Source: Bordetella genomosp. 9
GTDB taxonomy: Bacteria; Pseudomonadota; Gammaproteobacteria; Burkholderiales; Burkholderiaceae_B
DNA length: 64,000 nt
Assembly (NCBI RefSeq): GCF_002119725.1
Contig: NZ_CP021109.1
Coordinates: 1,984,001 to 2,048,000 of the forward strand
Reading direction: 5' to 3'
This document shows, piece by piece, positions 1-8,832 of this stretch. Numbering within the stretch: position 1 is the first letter of the stretch; each line of letters opens with the position of its first letter. The translations under genes and the position numbers were made by a program. The notes beneath the pieces were generated by a model. The model was not told the DNA's origin. It was given only the letters and a program-made list of their open reading frames with translations, and did not search any database.

Positions 1-183
1 ACTTTTATTCTGCTTCCTCGGCGTTTCGGACAGGGGTGGATGAGGAATATGCGGGGGGTGCTGTCCGGCGTCGCGACGTGGTCGGACCGGAACGCGCCGG
101 CAGGGGCGGCCTTGGCGCACCGGGCACCGGCCGGGCCTCTTGATCACGACTGTTGCGGCCATCAGACGGGAGGAAGAAAAACC

Positions 184-1380
184 ATGATGGAAAGCACCTT
201 GCGAGCAAAACCGACCGCGCCGCCCGCTGCGGGCGCCACGTTCGATCGATGGGCGATCACGCTGGTGATTGTGGCGGGGGTGATGTCGGCGCTTCACGTA
301 GGCAAGGGGCCCATCGCGTTGCCCGAAATGCAGCGCACCTTCGGCCGCAGCCCGGCGGACCTGAGCAGCCTTCTGTCGGTGTTCGCCATCGTTGGCGTCA
401 TCGGCGGCATGGCCGCGGGGGTGCTGGCGCAGCGGGTGGGCGACCGGCGCGTGCTCATCGCCGGACTCGTCATCCTGGCTTTGGCCAGCTTCGCCGGCGC
501 GGCGGCGCCCAGCTACGCCTGGCTGCTGGCCACCCGCATCGTGGAAGGGCTGGGCTTTCTCATGGTGGTGGTGGCCGCGCCGGCGGCGCTCAACCGCCTG
601 ACGCCGCCAGAACGGCGCAGCCTGGTGTTCGGCTTCTGGAGCACGTTCATGGGCATCGGTATTGCGTTGTCCATGCTGGCCGGCCCGCTGCTCGATAGTT
701 GGCAACGGTTGTGGTCGCTCGACGGTGCGCTCTCGCTTGGCATTGCAGTCTGGGTGGGCCTGCGCGTGCCCGGCGCGCCGGGCACGCCAAAAGAGACGCA
801 GGCAGGGGCGCGCAGCGTGCTCCAGTCCCGGCCCACGGTTCTGCTGGGTCTGGCCTTCGCGGTGTACAACCTGCAGTTCTTCGGCATGATGTCGTTCCTG
901 CCCGCTTTCCTGATGCAGCAGGCAAGCCTGTCGATGACGCAGGCGGGCGCGGTCGGCGCCGTGACCGTGCTCGCGAATGCGGCGGGGAACGTGCTGGGCG
1001 GGATCATCCTGCAACGCGGGATGACCGCAGCAGGGTTGATGGGGGCGGCCTTCCTGGCTACGGGCGTGCTTGGGGCGCTGGCCTTTCTGCCGTCCATGCC
1101 AGCTGCTTCAGTGCTGGTGCTGTGCGTGGCTTTCTCGGCCGCGGCGGGCGTGCTGCCTGCGACCTTGCTGGCCAGTGCACCGCGTTCGGCGCCCGCGCCG
1201 CACCTGGCGCCCATGAGCCTGGGTCTGGTCATGCAGGGCAACTACCTTGGACAGGTCGTTGCACCGGTACTGGCCGGCGCCCTTGTCGCGGCTTTTGGCT
1301 GGATTGGGGTCGGCGCGCAGATTGGAATCGCCGCGTTCGCGGGGTTCGTACTGATTCTGGGATACCGGCGGGGCAGTTAG
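184..1380 (+). CDS. MFS transporter (sugar-phosphate/nitrate-type antiporter fold)
   Basis: This is a 398-aa inner-membrane protein with about 12 hydrophobic segments spread along its length. It has the MFS loop between segments 2 and 3 (RVGDRR, near residue 90) and a long cytoplasmic break near the middle, as expected of the major facilitator superfamily. It should move a small solute by secondary transport; the substrate cannot be read from the sequence. The ATG at 184 was chosen because GGGAGGAAG (168-176) sits just upstream, while the upstream in-frame ATG at 40 has no ribosome site. It converges with the LysR gene at 1441-2325. Positions 1-183 hold nothing I can call. Confidence 0.85.
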   Translation: MMESTLRAKPTAPPAAGATFDRWAITLVIVAGVMSALHVGKGPIALPEMQRTFGRSPADLSSLLSVFAIVGVIGGMAAGVLAQRVGDRRVLIAGLVILALASFAGAAAPSYAWLLATRIVEGLGFLMVVVAAPAALNRLTPPERRSLVFGFWSTFMGIGIALSMLAGPLLDSWQRLWSLDGALSLGIAVWVGLRVPGAPGTPKETQAGARSVLQSRPTVLLGLAFAVYNLQFFGMMSFLPAFLMQQASLSMTQAGAVGAVTVLANAAGNVLGGIILQRGMTAAGLMGAAFLATGVLGALAFLPSMPAASVLVLCVAFSAAAGVLPATLLASAPRSAPAPHLAPMSLGLVMQGNYLGQVVAPVLAGALVAAFGWIGVGAQIGIAAFAGFVLILGYRRGS

Positions 1381-1440
1381 CGGCCGTCGGAGCGCGACCT
1401 ACGCGCCTGACCATCGCTGCGCGCTTCGCGCGACAGTGAT

Positions 1441-2325
1441 TCACCGGGTTGGAGTGGTGAACGATCCATGCGGGTACTCGGCGCATATGAACTCGACGAA
1501 GGCGCGGACTTTCGGGCTCTGCAAACGGCGTGAAGTGTGCAGAACCCAAAGTTCGACCTCGCCGCCGGCAACGCCCCACGTAACGAGTTCGCCCTTTTCG
1601 AGCAGGTTGCCGATGATGGACTGCGGGAGCATTGCCACCCCAGCGCCGCCCGCGACGGCATCGCGGACCATCAGGAGCGAGGACAGGCGCAGAACCGGCT
1701 GCGGCGCAATGGTGATCCCACCATGGCGGATGGTCCACAGGTCACCGTCGCGGTAGCTCGGCATGACGACCGCCGGAACGGCGTAAGGCTGATTGCGGCG
1801 CTTCCTGGGCATGTCGACCGACGGCGCGGCGGCAAGGATCATCCTGTCTTTGGCGAAGCATCGGCCGACCAGCGCGCTGTCCTTGGGCGGATTGACTCGG
1901 ATGGCAACATCGAAATGTTCGTCGACGAGATCGGCAAGACGATCCTCCGCCACGGCTTCGATTTCCACCTCGGGATAGGCGGCGCGGAACTTGGCGGCAA
2001 GCCACCCCAGGGCCACTTGGGAAAACAGAAGCGGCGCCGCAATGCGCAGGCGTCCGCGCGGCGCCGAAAGACCATCTCGCGCTGCGGCGACCGCGTCGGC
2101 TACCTCGTTCATCGGTCCCTGTGTTCTCGCCCGTAAAAGCTGGCCGGCTTCGGTCAGCTCCAGGCTTCGCGTACCGCGCTCGATGAGCCGGATTCCCAGG
2201 GCTTCCTCCAGATCGGCGACACGGCGCGATAGGGTGGCCTTGGACCGGCCGGTGGCGCGGCTCGCTTTGCCGAAGCCGCCGTGCGCAGCCACGAGTTGAA
2301 AGTCTTCAAGCGCATTGAGATCCAT
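1441..2325 (-). CDS. LysR-family transcriptional regulator
   Basis: This is a 294-aa DNA-binding regulator. The N-terminus (about residues 3-62) is a typical LysR winged helix with the GRSKATLSRRVADLE recognition stretch, followed by a periplasmic-binding-protein-like effector domain. Its length is normal for the family. It is divergent from the NAD(P)-binding protein gene at 2449, its most likely target, with 123 bp between the two starts. The start at 2325 was chosen for the conserved MDLNALEDF beginning; longer in-frame extensions look non-coding. I found no clear palindrome in the gap. The effector is unknown. Confidence 0.88.
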   Translation of the reverse strand: MDLNALEDFQLVAAHGGFGKASRATGRSKATLSRRVADLEEALGIRLIERGTRSLELTEAGQLLRARTQGPMNEVADAVAAARDGLSAPRGRLRIAAPLLFSQVALGWLAAKFRAAYPEVEIEAVAEDRLADLVDEHFDVAIRVNPPKDSALVGRCFAKDRMILAAAPSVDMPRKRRNQPYAVPAVVMPSYRDGDLWTIRHGGITIAPQPVLRLSSLLMVRDAVAGGAGVAMLPQSIIGNLLEKGELVTWGVAGGEVELWVLHTSRRLQSPKVRAFVEFICAEYPHGSFTTPTR

Positions 2326-2448
2326 GAGTGTCTCGATTCCGATACAGGGTGTCCATATTTTGACGTCTTTGTTTTGTGTGTGAAACCTCCTATCGTGGGG
2401 TTGTGCGCCATTCGACGTACCCGCAAACCCAACCCCAAGGAGTTTCAT

Positions 2449-3354
2449 ATGAGCCCCATCGACAACTATCCTTCGAAGGAACAGGACGCCAGCATCCTCG
2501 TCACGGGTGCCTCGGGCACCGTAGGTTCACAGGTCGTGCAGCGTCTGGCCTCCACAGGCGTCCAGGTGAAAGCGCTGGTTCGAGCGCCGGGGAAAGTGGC
2601 GCTGCCCGCGGGCGTGACGGAAGTGGTCGGGGATATGAGCAGCGTGCGCGCCATGCGCGCGGCTTTGTCTTCGGTGCGAACCCTTTTCCTGCTTAACGCG
2701 GTTGTCCCCGATGAAGTCACCCAGGCCCTGATCACCCTCAATCTGGCCCGCGAGGCGGGCATCGAACGCATCGTCTACCTGTCGGTGATTCATGCAGATC
2801 TCTATACCAACGTGCCGCACTTCACCGGCAAGCACACGGTTGAGCGGATGATCGAAAGCCTGCAACTGCCTGTGACCATCCTGCGCCCCGCGTACTACAT
2901 GCAGAACGACGAGCGGATCAAGTCCGTCATCGAGACGCACGGCGTCTATCCGATGCCGATCGGCAAGGCTGGCGTCAATATGGTGGACGTGCGGGACATT
3001 GCGGACATCGCCGTTGCCGAACTGCTGGAACGGCACCGTACGCCCGGCGCGCTGCCCAGCCGCACGCTGGAAGTCGCCGGGCCCGAAACGCTGACGGGCG
3101 AGTCCGTCGCTCGCGTTTGGAGCGAAGCGCTTGGTCGCGGCATCCGCTATGGCGGCGACGACCTTGACGGCTTCGAGCAGCAAATGGCGGCGAACGGGCC
3201 GGATTGGCTCGCCTACGACATGCGTTTGATGATGGGCGGCATCCAGAAACACGGAATGCTTCCGGGAGACGGCGCCGAAGATGCCCTGCGAAAGATTCTT
3301 GGCCGGCCATTGCGGACCTATCGGGACGCCGTGCGAGAGGTGTTGGGGGCGTAG
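2449..3354 (+). CDS. NmrA/SDR-like NAD(P)-binding protein
   Basis: This is a 301-aa cytoplasmic protein with a Rossmann fold. The glycine-rich dinucleotide motif near residue 20 (VTGASGTVGSQVV) is followed by the VVGDMS and LLNAV strands typical of the atypical SDR/NmrA group. Members act as quinone or aldehyde reductases or as redox-sensing regulators, so the exact reaction is not settled. It lacks the YxxxK active site of classical SDRs. AAGGAG (2437-2442) precedes the ATG. It is divergent from the LysR gene and probably under its control. Confidence 0.85.
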   Translation: MSPIDNYPSKEQDASILVTGASGTVGSQVVQRLASTGVQVKALVRAPGKVALPAGVTEVVGDMSSVRAMRAALSSVRTLFLLNAVVPDEVTQALITLNLAREAGIERIVYLSVIHADLYTNVPHFTGKHTVERMIESLQLPVTILRPAYYMQNDERIKSVIETHGVYPMPIGKAGVNMVDVRDIADIAVAELLERHRTPGALPSRTLEVAGPETLTGESVARVWSEALGRGIRYGGDDLDGFEQQMAANGPDWLAYDMRLMMGGIQKHGMLPGDGAEDALRKILGRPLRTYRDAVREVLGA

Positions 3355-3410
3355 GCGCGCCGGCGTATCGAGCAAGCGCTGCGTGGCCTCGCGCATGCGC
3401 CGGCGGATCG

Positions 3411-4673
3411 CTATCGCAACGGCGCGTGACCGGGCGAGGCGTCGCCATCGTCGGCGCGATGGTCCGCTCCAAACAACGCGCCGACTTCCCCGCCCATTGC
3501 GACGATCACCAGCAGCGCCGCCGCCAGGAATACGAGCCGGTGATTGCCACCGCTGGCATTGAATAGCGCCGAGAAGGCATAACCGGCCCCGGCCATTACG
3601 CCCGCTGACAGGGTCGTGGCCCGGCTCCAGACGATGTTCTGCTTCGGGGCATTCTTCGGCACCAGTTCATGCACCCGTGCCAGCACGATCGGAACAATGC
3701 CCGGGGCGAAGGTGCCTATGAGGATGGTGAGCACGCCTACCGCCATAGCGTTTTCGGTCAGATAAACGCCCAGCAGGGCTGCAATCTGCACACTCGCCAC
3801 CAGCCTGATGCCATTGCGCGCGCCCATGCGGTCAGCCAGGAGTCCATACAGCGGCGGGCCGGCAATGGCGCCGACGCCATAAAGCACCCAGAAGACCGCG
3901 CCATACTGCGTACCCATTCCCAGGCCTCGGGCGATGTAGTCCACCAGGAACACCATGGGCGAAACCACGGATGCGGCCAGCAGGGCATATTGGGCGTACA
4001 GCAGCTTGATGCGCCATCCAAAGTGCGTTCGGACGCCAACGTGGCCGGCTGGAAGCGGCTGGCTTGCGGGAGAAAGCTTTGCGGATGGCCAGGCGAACCA
4101 GCTTGCTGCGGTCAGCACCGCCGACACGATGGCCAGACCGATCCATGTCTGCGCCAGTCCCAGCCGCAGCAGGAGGGGAATGATCGTCCCTGTGCCCGCA
4201 ATGCCCAAACCCAGCCCCAGGAAGATCGCGCCGCTGGCCTTGCCCTTGCTGGATGGGGGAACATGCGGAAGGATGGTGGCCGCCACCAGGACCATCACCA
4301 CGCCGCCTGCGATGCCGGATAGCGCCCGCCAGAAGAAGTACCAGCTGACGGATAGCGGAAAGGCACAGGCCAGAAAGGTGGCGGTGATGAGGAGCATCAT
4401 TGCGCGCAGCGTGCGCTCGTTGCCGAGCCGGTTGCCCAGCGGGCGCGCCAGCAGCGCGCCGCAGAGGTAGCCCGCCAGGTTGGCGGCGCCCAGGTAGATG
4501 ACGCTGGAAGTGGAGAACCAGTGTTCGCGGATCAGTTCCGGGATCAACGGCGTGAATCCGAACCGGGCCAGGCCAATGCTGACGAGGCTGGCGGACAGCC
4601 CGGCGAAGATGTAGCGCCAGACCAATTTCCGGTCGATCTGTGCCGGTGTGAAAGCGCTTGCGGCGGAAGTCAT
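3411..4673 (-). CDS. YbfB/YjiJ-family MFS transporter
   Basis: This is a 420-aa membrane protein with about 12 transmembrane segments. The N-terminal block (SIGLARFGFTPLIPELI, then YLGAANLAGYLCGALLARP) is characteristic of the YbfB/YjiJ group of MFS exporters, whose substrates are mostly unknown. The start at 4673 was chosen from the family-typical N-terminus; reading further upstream runs through the promoter region. It is divergent from the TetR gene at 4817. Two inverted repeats in the gap overlap its likely -35 box, so repression by that TetR is expected. A second member of the same family lies at 20486-21724. Confidence 0.87.
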   Translation of the reverse strand: MTSAASAFTPAQIDRKLVWRYIFAGLSASLVSIGLARFGFTPLIPELIREHWFSTSSVIYLGAANLAGYLCGALLARPLGNRLGNERTLRAMMLLITATFLACAFPLSVSWYFFWRALSGIAGGVVMVLVAATILPHVPPSSKGKASGAIFLGLGLGIAGTGTIIPLLLRLGLAQTWIGLAIVSAVLTAASWFAWPSAKLSPASQPLPAGHVGVRTHFGWRIKLLYAQYALLAASVVSPMVFLVDYIARGLGMGTQYGAVFWVLYGVGAIAGPPLYGLLADRMGARNGIRLVASVQIAALLGVYLTENAMAVGVLTILIGTFAPGIVPIVLARVHELVPKNAPKQNIVWSRATTLSAGVMAGAGYAFSALFNASGGNHRLVFLAAALLVIVAMGGEVGALFGADHRADDGDASPGHAPLR

Positions 4674-4729
4674 GAGCGTTTGCCTTTGCACGTAGAAAGC
4701 CGGTGCGCGGAAGCCGCACCGGTTTATGT

Positions 4730-4781
4730 TTGACATGCGTGTCAATAATGGCAGCGTATTCAAACTTGACACGACTGTCAA
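4730..4781. promoter_or_regulatory. Two TetR-type operators between MFS and TetR genes
   Basis: Two 16-bp inverted repeats of the form TTGACA-N4-TGTCAA lie at 4730-4745 and 4766-4781, with centres 36 bp apart. Each half-site is also a consensus -35 hexamer. TTGACA at 4766 followed 17 bp later by GAAAAT could drive the tetR gene, and the opposite strand of 4776-4781 could drive the MFS gene. A bound repressor would block both promoters. That the adjacent TetR is the ligand is inference from position. Confidence 0.75.
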
Positions 4782-4816
4782 GCATGTGAAAATGGAGGCA
4801 TCAAAGGCACCACGAT

Positions 4817-5437
4817 ATGGAGCGATACATGGCAGGCGTCCGCCAGTTCGATGAAAGCAAGGCGCTGGAACAAGCGATGGAGGTTTTCTGGCAGAAGGGC
4901 TTTGCAGCGACGTCCATGCAGGAACTGGCTGCCGCGACGGGCGTGCAGCGGGGCTCGCTTTACAACGCATATGGCGACAAGGAGACATTGTTCCTGCGCG
5001 TTTTCGAGCTGTACCGCGAACGGTTCCTGCTGCAGATCCGCGAATCCCTGGAAAAGCCGAAGGCGCCGGATGCGCTGCGCAGCTTGTTCGAGCACCTGAT
5101 CGCTTCGATGACGCTGCCTGTCGCGTCCCCCGCATCGACGCGCGGTTGCCTGAGCACCAAGACGGCGGTCGCCACGGAGGACATGGAGGAACCGATCCGT
5201 CAGGCGATCCAGAGCTTGCTCGATGGCTTCGAGCGGATTCTTGTGGAACGTTTATCGAGGATGGAAGAGGGCGCCCAGCTGCGCCTGCCGGCGCCCGAAG
5301 CAGCGCGCCTGATCGTGACGCTGACGCGTGGGATCGTGGTGATGGAACGGGTCTACCGCGATCCCAAGCGCTTGCGGCGCACCGCGGACGCGCTCATCGA
5401 TTTGCTGGTCGATACGCCGGCCCGTGCTCGCGGGTGA
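4817..5437 (+). CDS. TetR/AcrR-family repressor
   Basis: This 206-aa protein has an N-terminal TetR helix-turn-helix (about residues 12-58; TSMQELAAATGVQRGSLYNAY is the recognition region) and an all-helical ligand domain. It resembles the group that responds to electrophiles or drugs. The ATG at 4817 is used; a second ATG 12 bp later is possible. It is divergent from the YbfB-type MFS gene and probably represses both that gene and itself through the paired TTGACA-N4-TGTCAA sites. The AhpD-like gene 160 bp downstream on the same strand may belong to the same response. Confidence 0.87.
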   Translation: MERYMAGVRQFDESKALEQAMEVFWQKGFAATSMQELAAATGVQRGSLYNAYGDKETLFLRVFELYRERFLLQIRESLEKPKAPDALRSLFEHLIASMTLPVASPASTRGCLSTKTAVATEDMEEPIRQAIQSLLDGFERILVERLSRMEEGAQLRLPAPEAARLIVTLTRGIVVMERVYRDPKRLRRTADALIDLLVDTPARARG

Positions 5438-5483
5438 TCCCTTACGTGCCGGCTCGCCGGCGTTTCAACCATCCAGTTGGCCA

Positions 5484-5499
5484 CCGCGCGTACGCGCGG
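5484..5499. repeat. 16-bp perfect palindrome upstream of the AhpD-like gene
   Basis: CCGCGCGTACGCGCGG is a perfect palindrome in the 161-bp gap between the TetR gene and the AhpD-like gene. It could be an operator, or simply a GC-rich chance palindrome; nothing else supports a function. Confidence 0.35.
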
Positions 5500-5598
5500 C
5501 GAGAGCGGTGGACTATGCGCCGGGCGGCGCATTCCCATTGCACGAGCCTGAAAAGTCCGCATTCATCCCCTGCAATCCCTGTCGCCAAGGAGATAACC

Positions 5599-6054
5599 AT
5601 GAGCAAACGTCTCGATTACAACCAGATCGCACCCGCGGGCGCCAAGGCGCTGGGCGGTGTCTACGGCTACGTCATGCAAAGCGGCCTGCCTTCCATCCTG
5701 GTGGGACTGACTTATCTTCGCGTCTCCCAGATCAACAACTGCGCGTATTGCCTGGACATGCATACGCGCGATTTGCTGAAGGAGGGCGTGAAAATCGAGA
5801 AGCTGGCGCTGGTGCAGGCCTGGCGCGAAGCGGGAACGCTATTCGATGAACGCGAGCGCGCCGCCCTGGCATGGGCGGAGTCCGTCACACGAGTGGCCGA
5901 AACAGGGGTGGCCGACTCCGACTACGAAGCGGCGCGGACGGTGTTCAGCGAGCGCGAACTGGTCGATCTGACGATCGCCATCAGCCTGATGAATGCCTAT
6001 AACCGTATGGCCATCAGCTTCCGGAATACGCCGCAGGCCGTGCTGGCGCAGTGA
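5599..6054 (+). CDS. Carboxymuconolactone decarboxylase-like (AhpD fold) protein
   Basis: This 151-aa cytoplasmic protein carries the CxxCxxxH redox motif (CAYCLDMHT, about residues 47-55) of the AhpD-type members of the CMD family. Proteins of this type are small thiol peroxidases or alkylhydroperoxidase partners; few are true decarboxylases. AAGGAG at 5587-5592 fixes the start. It follows the TetR gene and may share the regulation of the efflux module, which would fit a response to a reactive compound. The exact substrate is unknown. Confidence 0.85.
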   Translation: MSKRLDYNQIAPAGAKALGGVYGYVMQSGLPSILVGLTYLRVSQINNCAYCLDMHTRDLLKEGVKIEKLALVQAWREAGTLFDERERAALAWAESVTRVAETGVADSDYEAARTVFSERELVDLTIAISLMNAYNRMAISFRNTPQAVLAQ

Positions 6055-6217
6055 GACGGCCCCGTGCGGCGGACGACGCCGCGGCTCGCATCACGCCGCT
6101 CATCGCGGTCACGCAAAGCGCCAGCAGGGGCTGGCGCCCGATGGCCGCGAGATGGGACGTCGCCGTACCGATGTTGCCGCATGACGTTGCCGGATTGTCG
6201 GCCGTGTTCCCGCAAGC

Positions 6218-6676
6218 CTATGAGCCCGTGTGCCCGGCCACCTTGCGCACCTCGGTGGCGTCCGGATTCAGCACGGCGCCGTCTTTTCCCATCGGCGACA
6301 TGAGCGGGACCGGCTTGCCGGTGCGCTTGTCGATCAGCACCGAATGGCGTTCGCCGCGCGCGAACAGGTGTTTTTCACCCCATTGCCGCATTGCCACGAT
6401 TACTGGGAACAGGCGCTTCCCCCTGGCGGTCAGGACATATTCCCGGTAAGCCGTGCCGTCCGAAGCCTCCCGCGTTTCCAATACCCCCGCATCCACCAGC
6501 TTGCGCAGCCGGTCCGACAGGATGTTGCGGGCCACGCCCAGGCTGCGCTGAAGATCGCCGAAACGGCAGATGCCGTCGAAGGCATCGCGCACGATCAGCA
6601 GCGACCAGCGGTCTCCGAGCACGTCGACGCAGCGCGCAACGGGGCAGGGCTCGTCCTTCATGGTCTTGCGTGGCAT
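6218..6676 (-). CDS. HxlR-family transcriptional regulator
   Basis: This 152-aa winged-helix regulator has the HxlR hallmark CPVARCVDVLGDRWSLLIVR (about residues 10-29), with two cysteines near the N-terminus that in some relatives sense quinones or aldehydes. AGGAGA sits 8 bp before the ATG at 6676. It is divergent from the MFS gene at 6805. A long imperfect inverted repeat fills the gap and probably binds this protein. A downstream partner on the minus strand is lacking. Confidence 0.88.
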   Translation of the reverse strand: MPRKTMKDEPCPVARCVDVLGDRWSLLIVRDAFDGICRFGDLQRSLGVARNILSDRLRKLVDAGVLETREASDGTAYREYVLTARGKRLFPVIVAMRQWGEKHLFARGERHSVLIDKRTGKPVPLMSPMGKDGAVLNPDATEVRKVAGHTGS

Positions 6677-6729
6677 CGCTTCTCCTGCACAAAACAGATA
6701 GGGAGGGACGGATAGGTGAATGGTGGAAA

Positions 6730-6782
6730 GTTGCATTTTAAAACTGGATAGCCTAGCATTCAATCCGGTTTTGTTTTGCAAC
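6730..6782. promoter_or_regulatory. Inverted repeat in the HxlR/MFS divergent promoter
   Basis: Twenty-base arms at 6730-6749 and 6763-6782 match at 15 of 20 positions, with GTTGCA...ACTGGAT on one side and ATCC.GTTTT...TGCAAC on the other. The dyad is centred near 6756 in an AT-rich stretch that should hold both promoters. I infer it to be the HxlR operator. Confidence 0.6.
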
Positions 6783-6804
6783 TGGAATGCCGGAGTGCCA
6801 CATT

Positions 6805-8046
6805 GTGAAGCCTACTTTTGCATCGAGCGAGCCGCCGCCTTGCCACCATAGCGAGCCGCGTCCCCGGACGGCAGGCATGCCGCCCTTCCTGGTTGGGCTC
6901 TTTTCCGCCGCGTGCGGCCTGAGCGTCGCAAACGTCTATTACGCGCAGCCCTTGCTGGACATGCTGGCGCGCGACTTCGGCATCGGGCACGCAGCCGTCG
7001 GGGGCGTCGTCACGGCCACGCAGACCGGTTGCGCGCTGGCCCTGCTGCTGCTCGTGCCGCTTGGCGATAGGGTGGATCGCCGCCGCTTGATGGCCGCGCA
7101 ATCGATCGCGTTGGTGGCGGCCTTGGTTCTGGTTGCCATGGCCCGGTCCACGCCGTGGCTGCTCGCGGGGATGCTGGCCGTCGGCATGCTGGGCACCGCG
7201 ATGACGCAGGGCCTGATCGCCTATGCGGCGGGCGCCGCCGGCGCCCATGAACGCGGTCGGGTCGTCGGCGCGGCCCAAGGCGGTGTGTTCATCGGTCTTC
7301 TGCTGGCGCGCGTGTTTGCCGGCGCGGTCGGCGATCTGGCCGGATGGCGCGGCGTTTACCTGTGCGCGGCGGCGTTGATGCTCGCGATCGCATGGCCCTT
7401 GTGGCGGGCGTTGCCGGCGTTGCGCACAGCGCCGGCGGCCATGCCTTATCCGCGCCTGATCGCATCCATGCTGGCGCTGTTGAAGCAGGAGAAAGTGCTG
7501 CAAGTGCGCGGCATGCTCGCCTTGCTGATGTTTGCCGCCTTCAACATCTTCTGGAGCGCGCTCGTCCTGCCGCTGAGCGCGCCGCCCTATGGTTTTTCGC
7601 ATACCGTGATCGGCGCGTTCGGCCTGGCCGGTGTGGTGGGGGCGCTCGCTGCCGCGCGCGCGGGCCGATGGGCGGACCAGGGCTATGGCCAGCGCACCAG
7701 CGCGGTGGCGCTGGGGGCGCTGCTGCTGGCGTGGTGGCCGTTGTCCCTGCTGCAATGGTCGCTCGCGGCGCTTGTCGCCGGCATCGTGCTGCTCGACCTG
7801 GGCGGCCAGGCTCTGCATGTGACCAACCAGAGCATGATCTTCCGCACGCGTCCCGAGGCCCACAGCCGGCTTGTCGCGCTCTACATGTTGTTCTACGCCG
7901 CAGGCAGCGGATTGGGCGCGATCGGCGCCACCGCGGCGTATGCGCATGCGGGATGGCAGGGCGTCTGTTTCCTTGGCGCCGCGGTCAGCCTGGCGGCGCT
8001 GCTGTTCTGGTGGGCGACAAGGCACGTCGCGCACCACGCGGGGTGA
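6805..8046 (+). CDS. MFS transporter
   Basis: This is an inner-membrane protein of 413 aa from a GTG at 6805, which has GGAG (6792-6795) at 9-bp spacing. An ATG at 6787 in the same frame would add 6 residues but sits against the operator and has no ribosome site. The LFSAACGLSVANVYYAQPLL block and the loop LGDRVDRRRL mark a drug-efflux-type MFS of about 12 segments. The divergent HxlR regulator is its likely controller. It converges with the molybdoenzyme gene, with 9 bp between stops. The substrate is unknown. Confidence 0.82.
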   Translation: MKPTFASSEPPPCHHSEPRPRTAGMPPFLVGLFSAACGLSVANVYYAQPLLDMLARDFGIGHAAVGGVVTATQTGCALALLLLVPLGDRVDRRRLMAAQSIALVAALVLVAMARSTPWLLAGMLAVGMLGTAMTQGLIAYAAGAAGAHERGRVVGAAQGGVFIGLLLARVFAGAVGDLAGWRGVYLCAAALMLAIAWPLWRALPALRTAPAAMPYPRLIASMLALLKQEKVLQVRGMLALLMFAAFNIFWSALVLPLSAPPYGFSHTVIGAFGLAGVVGALAAARAGRWADQGYGQRTSAVALGALLLAWWPLSLLQWSLAALVAGIVLLDLGGQALHVTNQSMIFRTRPEAHSRLVALYMLFYAAGSGLGAIGATAAYAHAGWQGVCFLGAAVSLAALLFWWATRHVAHHAG

Positions 8047-8055
8047 TTCCCGCCG

Positions 8056-8832
8056 TCAAATGCCCGCGTACCATTCGTAGCCGCGATCTTCCCAGTAGCC
8101 GCCCCGGCCGCCCCACAGCTTGTCGAATGCGGACACAACCTCAACCCGCATCAGGTACTTGGCGTGCTTGTACCCCAGCTGCCTTTCGACCCGCAGACGC
8201 AAGGGGGCGCCATGTGCGACGGGAAGGTCCTTGCCATTCATGCCATAGGCCAGGATGGTCTGGGGATGGTAGGCATCGATCAGGTCGATGCTTTCGTAGT
8301 ACCGGCCGCTGCCGTCGAAGGTGACTTCCAGTTCGTCCGCGCAATGGAAGACCACATAGCGGGCGCCGGGTTTCAGGCGCGCCAGATCCAGCACCCATCG
8401 CAGGGGTACGCCTTGCCATTGTGCGATTGCGCTCCAGCCTTCGACGCAATCGTGCCGCGTGATCTGCCGCCGCGACGGCAGGCGCTTCAGGTCGGAAAGC
8501 GACAGGTTCAGCGGCCGCTCCACGAGTCCGTCCACCCGCAACCGCCAATCGGCAAAGCCGTCGGCCAACAGGCGCGCGTAGTCTGCCGAGTCCGGAGACT
8601 GCGTGCCGTTAGCCCGGAACACGGGCGAAATGTCCGGCGTGCCGTATTCCGGGGCCAATGCATGACGCCCGATCAGCAGGCGCTGGGTCGCCATCGTCAG
8701 CTTCTCGGTGTTGCGCAACACGGCGCCCAGCTGCGGATGTTGGGTCACGCGATCGCAGCCGGCGAGCATCGCCGCTGCCGGCGCCGACAAGAGGCCTGTC
8801 AGGAGGCGCCTGCGTGCAAGGTCCGGCTTCAT
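8056..8832 (-). CDS. Molybdopterin-dependent oxidoreductase (sulfite-oxidase fold), Tat lipoprotein
   Basis: This 258-aa protein has the sulfite-oxidase/YedY molybdopterin fold. The motif TRHDCVEGWS places the molybdenum-ligand cysteine at residue 129. The N-terminus has a twin-arginine signal (RRRLLTG) and a lipobox (MLAGC, Cys26), so it is probably exported folded with its cofactor and lipid-anchored on the periplasmic side. Its start overlaps the cytochrome b gene stop by 4 bp (ATGA), so the two are co-translated; the cytochrome is the likely electron partner. Family members reduce or oxidise small molecules, or repair methionine sulfoxide in periplasmic proteins (MsrP). The substrate here is not known. 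Confidence 0.88.
   Translation of the reverse strand: MKPDLARRRLLTGLLSAPAAAMLAGCDRVTQHPQLGAVLRNTEKLTMATQRLLIGRHALAPEYGTPDISPVFRANGTQSPDSADYARLLADGFADWRLRVDGLVERPLNLSLSDLKRLPSRRQITRHDCVEGWSAIAQWQGVPLRWVLDLARLKPGARYVVFHCADELEVTFDGSGRYYESIDLIDAYHPQTILAYGMNGKDLPVAHGAPLRLRVERQLGYKHAKYLMRVEVVSAFDKLWGGRGGYWEDRGYEWYAGI

Noticed and set aside
2326..2448. Operator in the first LysR divergent gap
   Set aside because: No convincing inverted repeat was found in these 123 bp.
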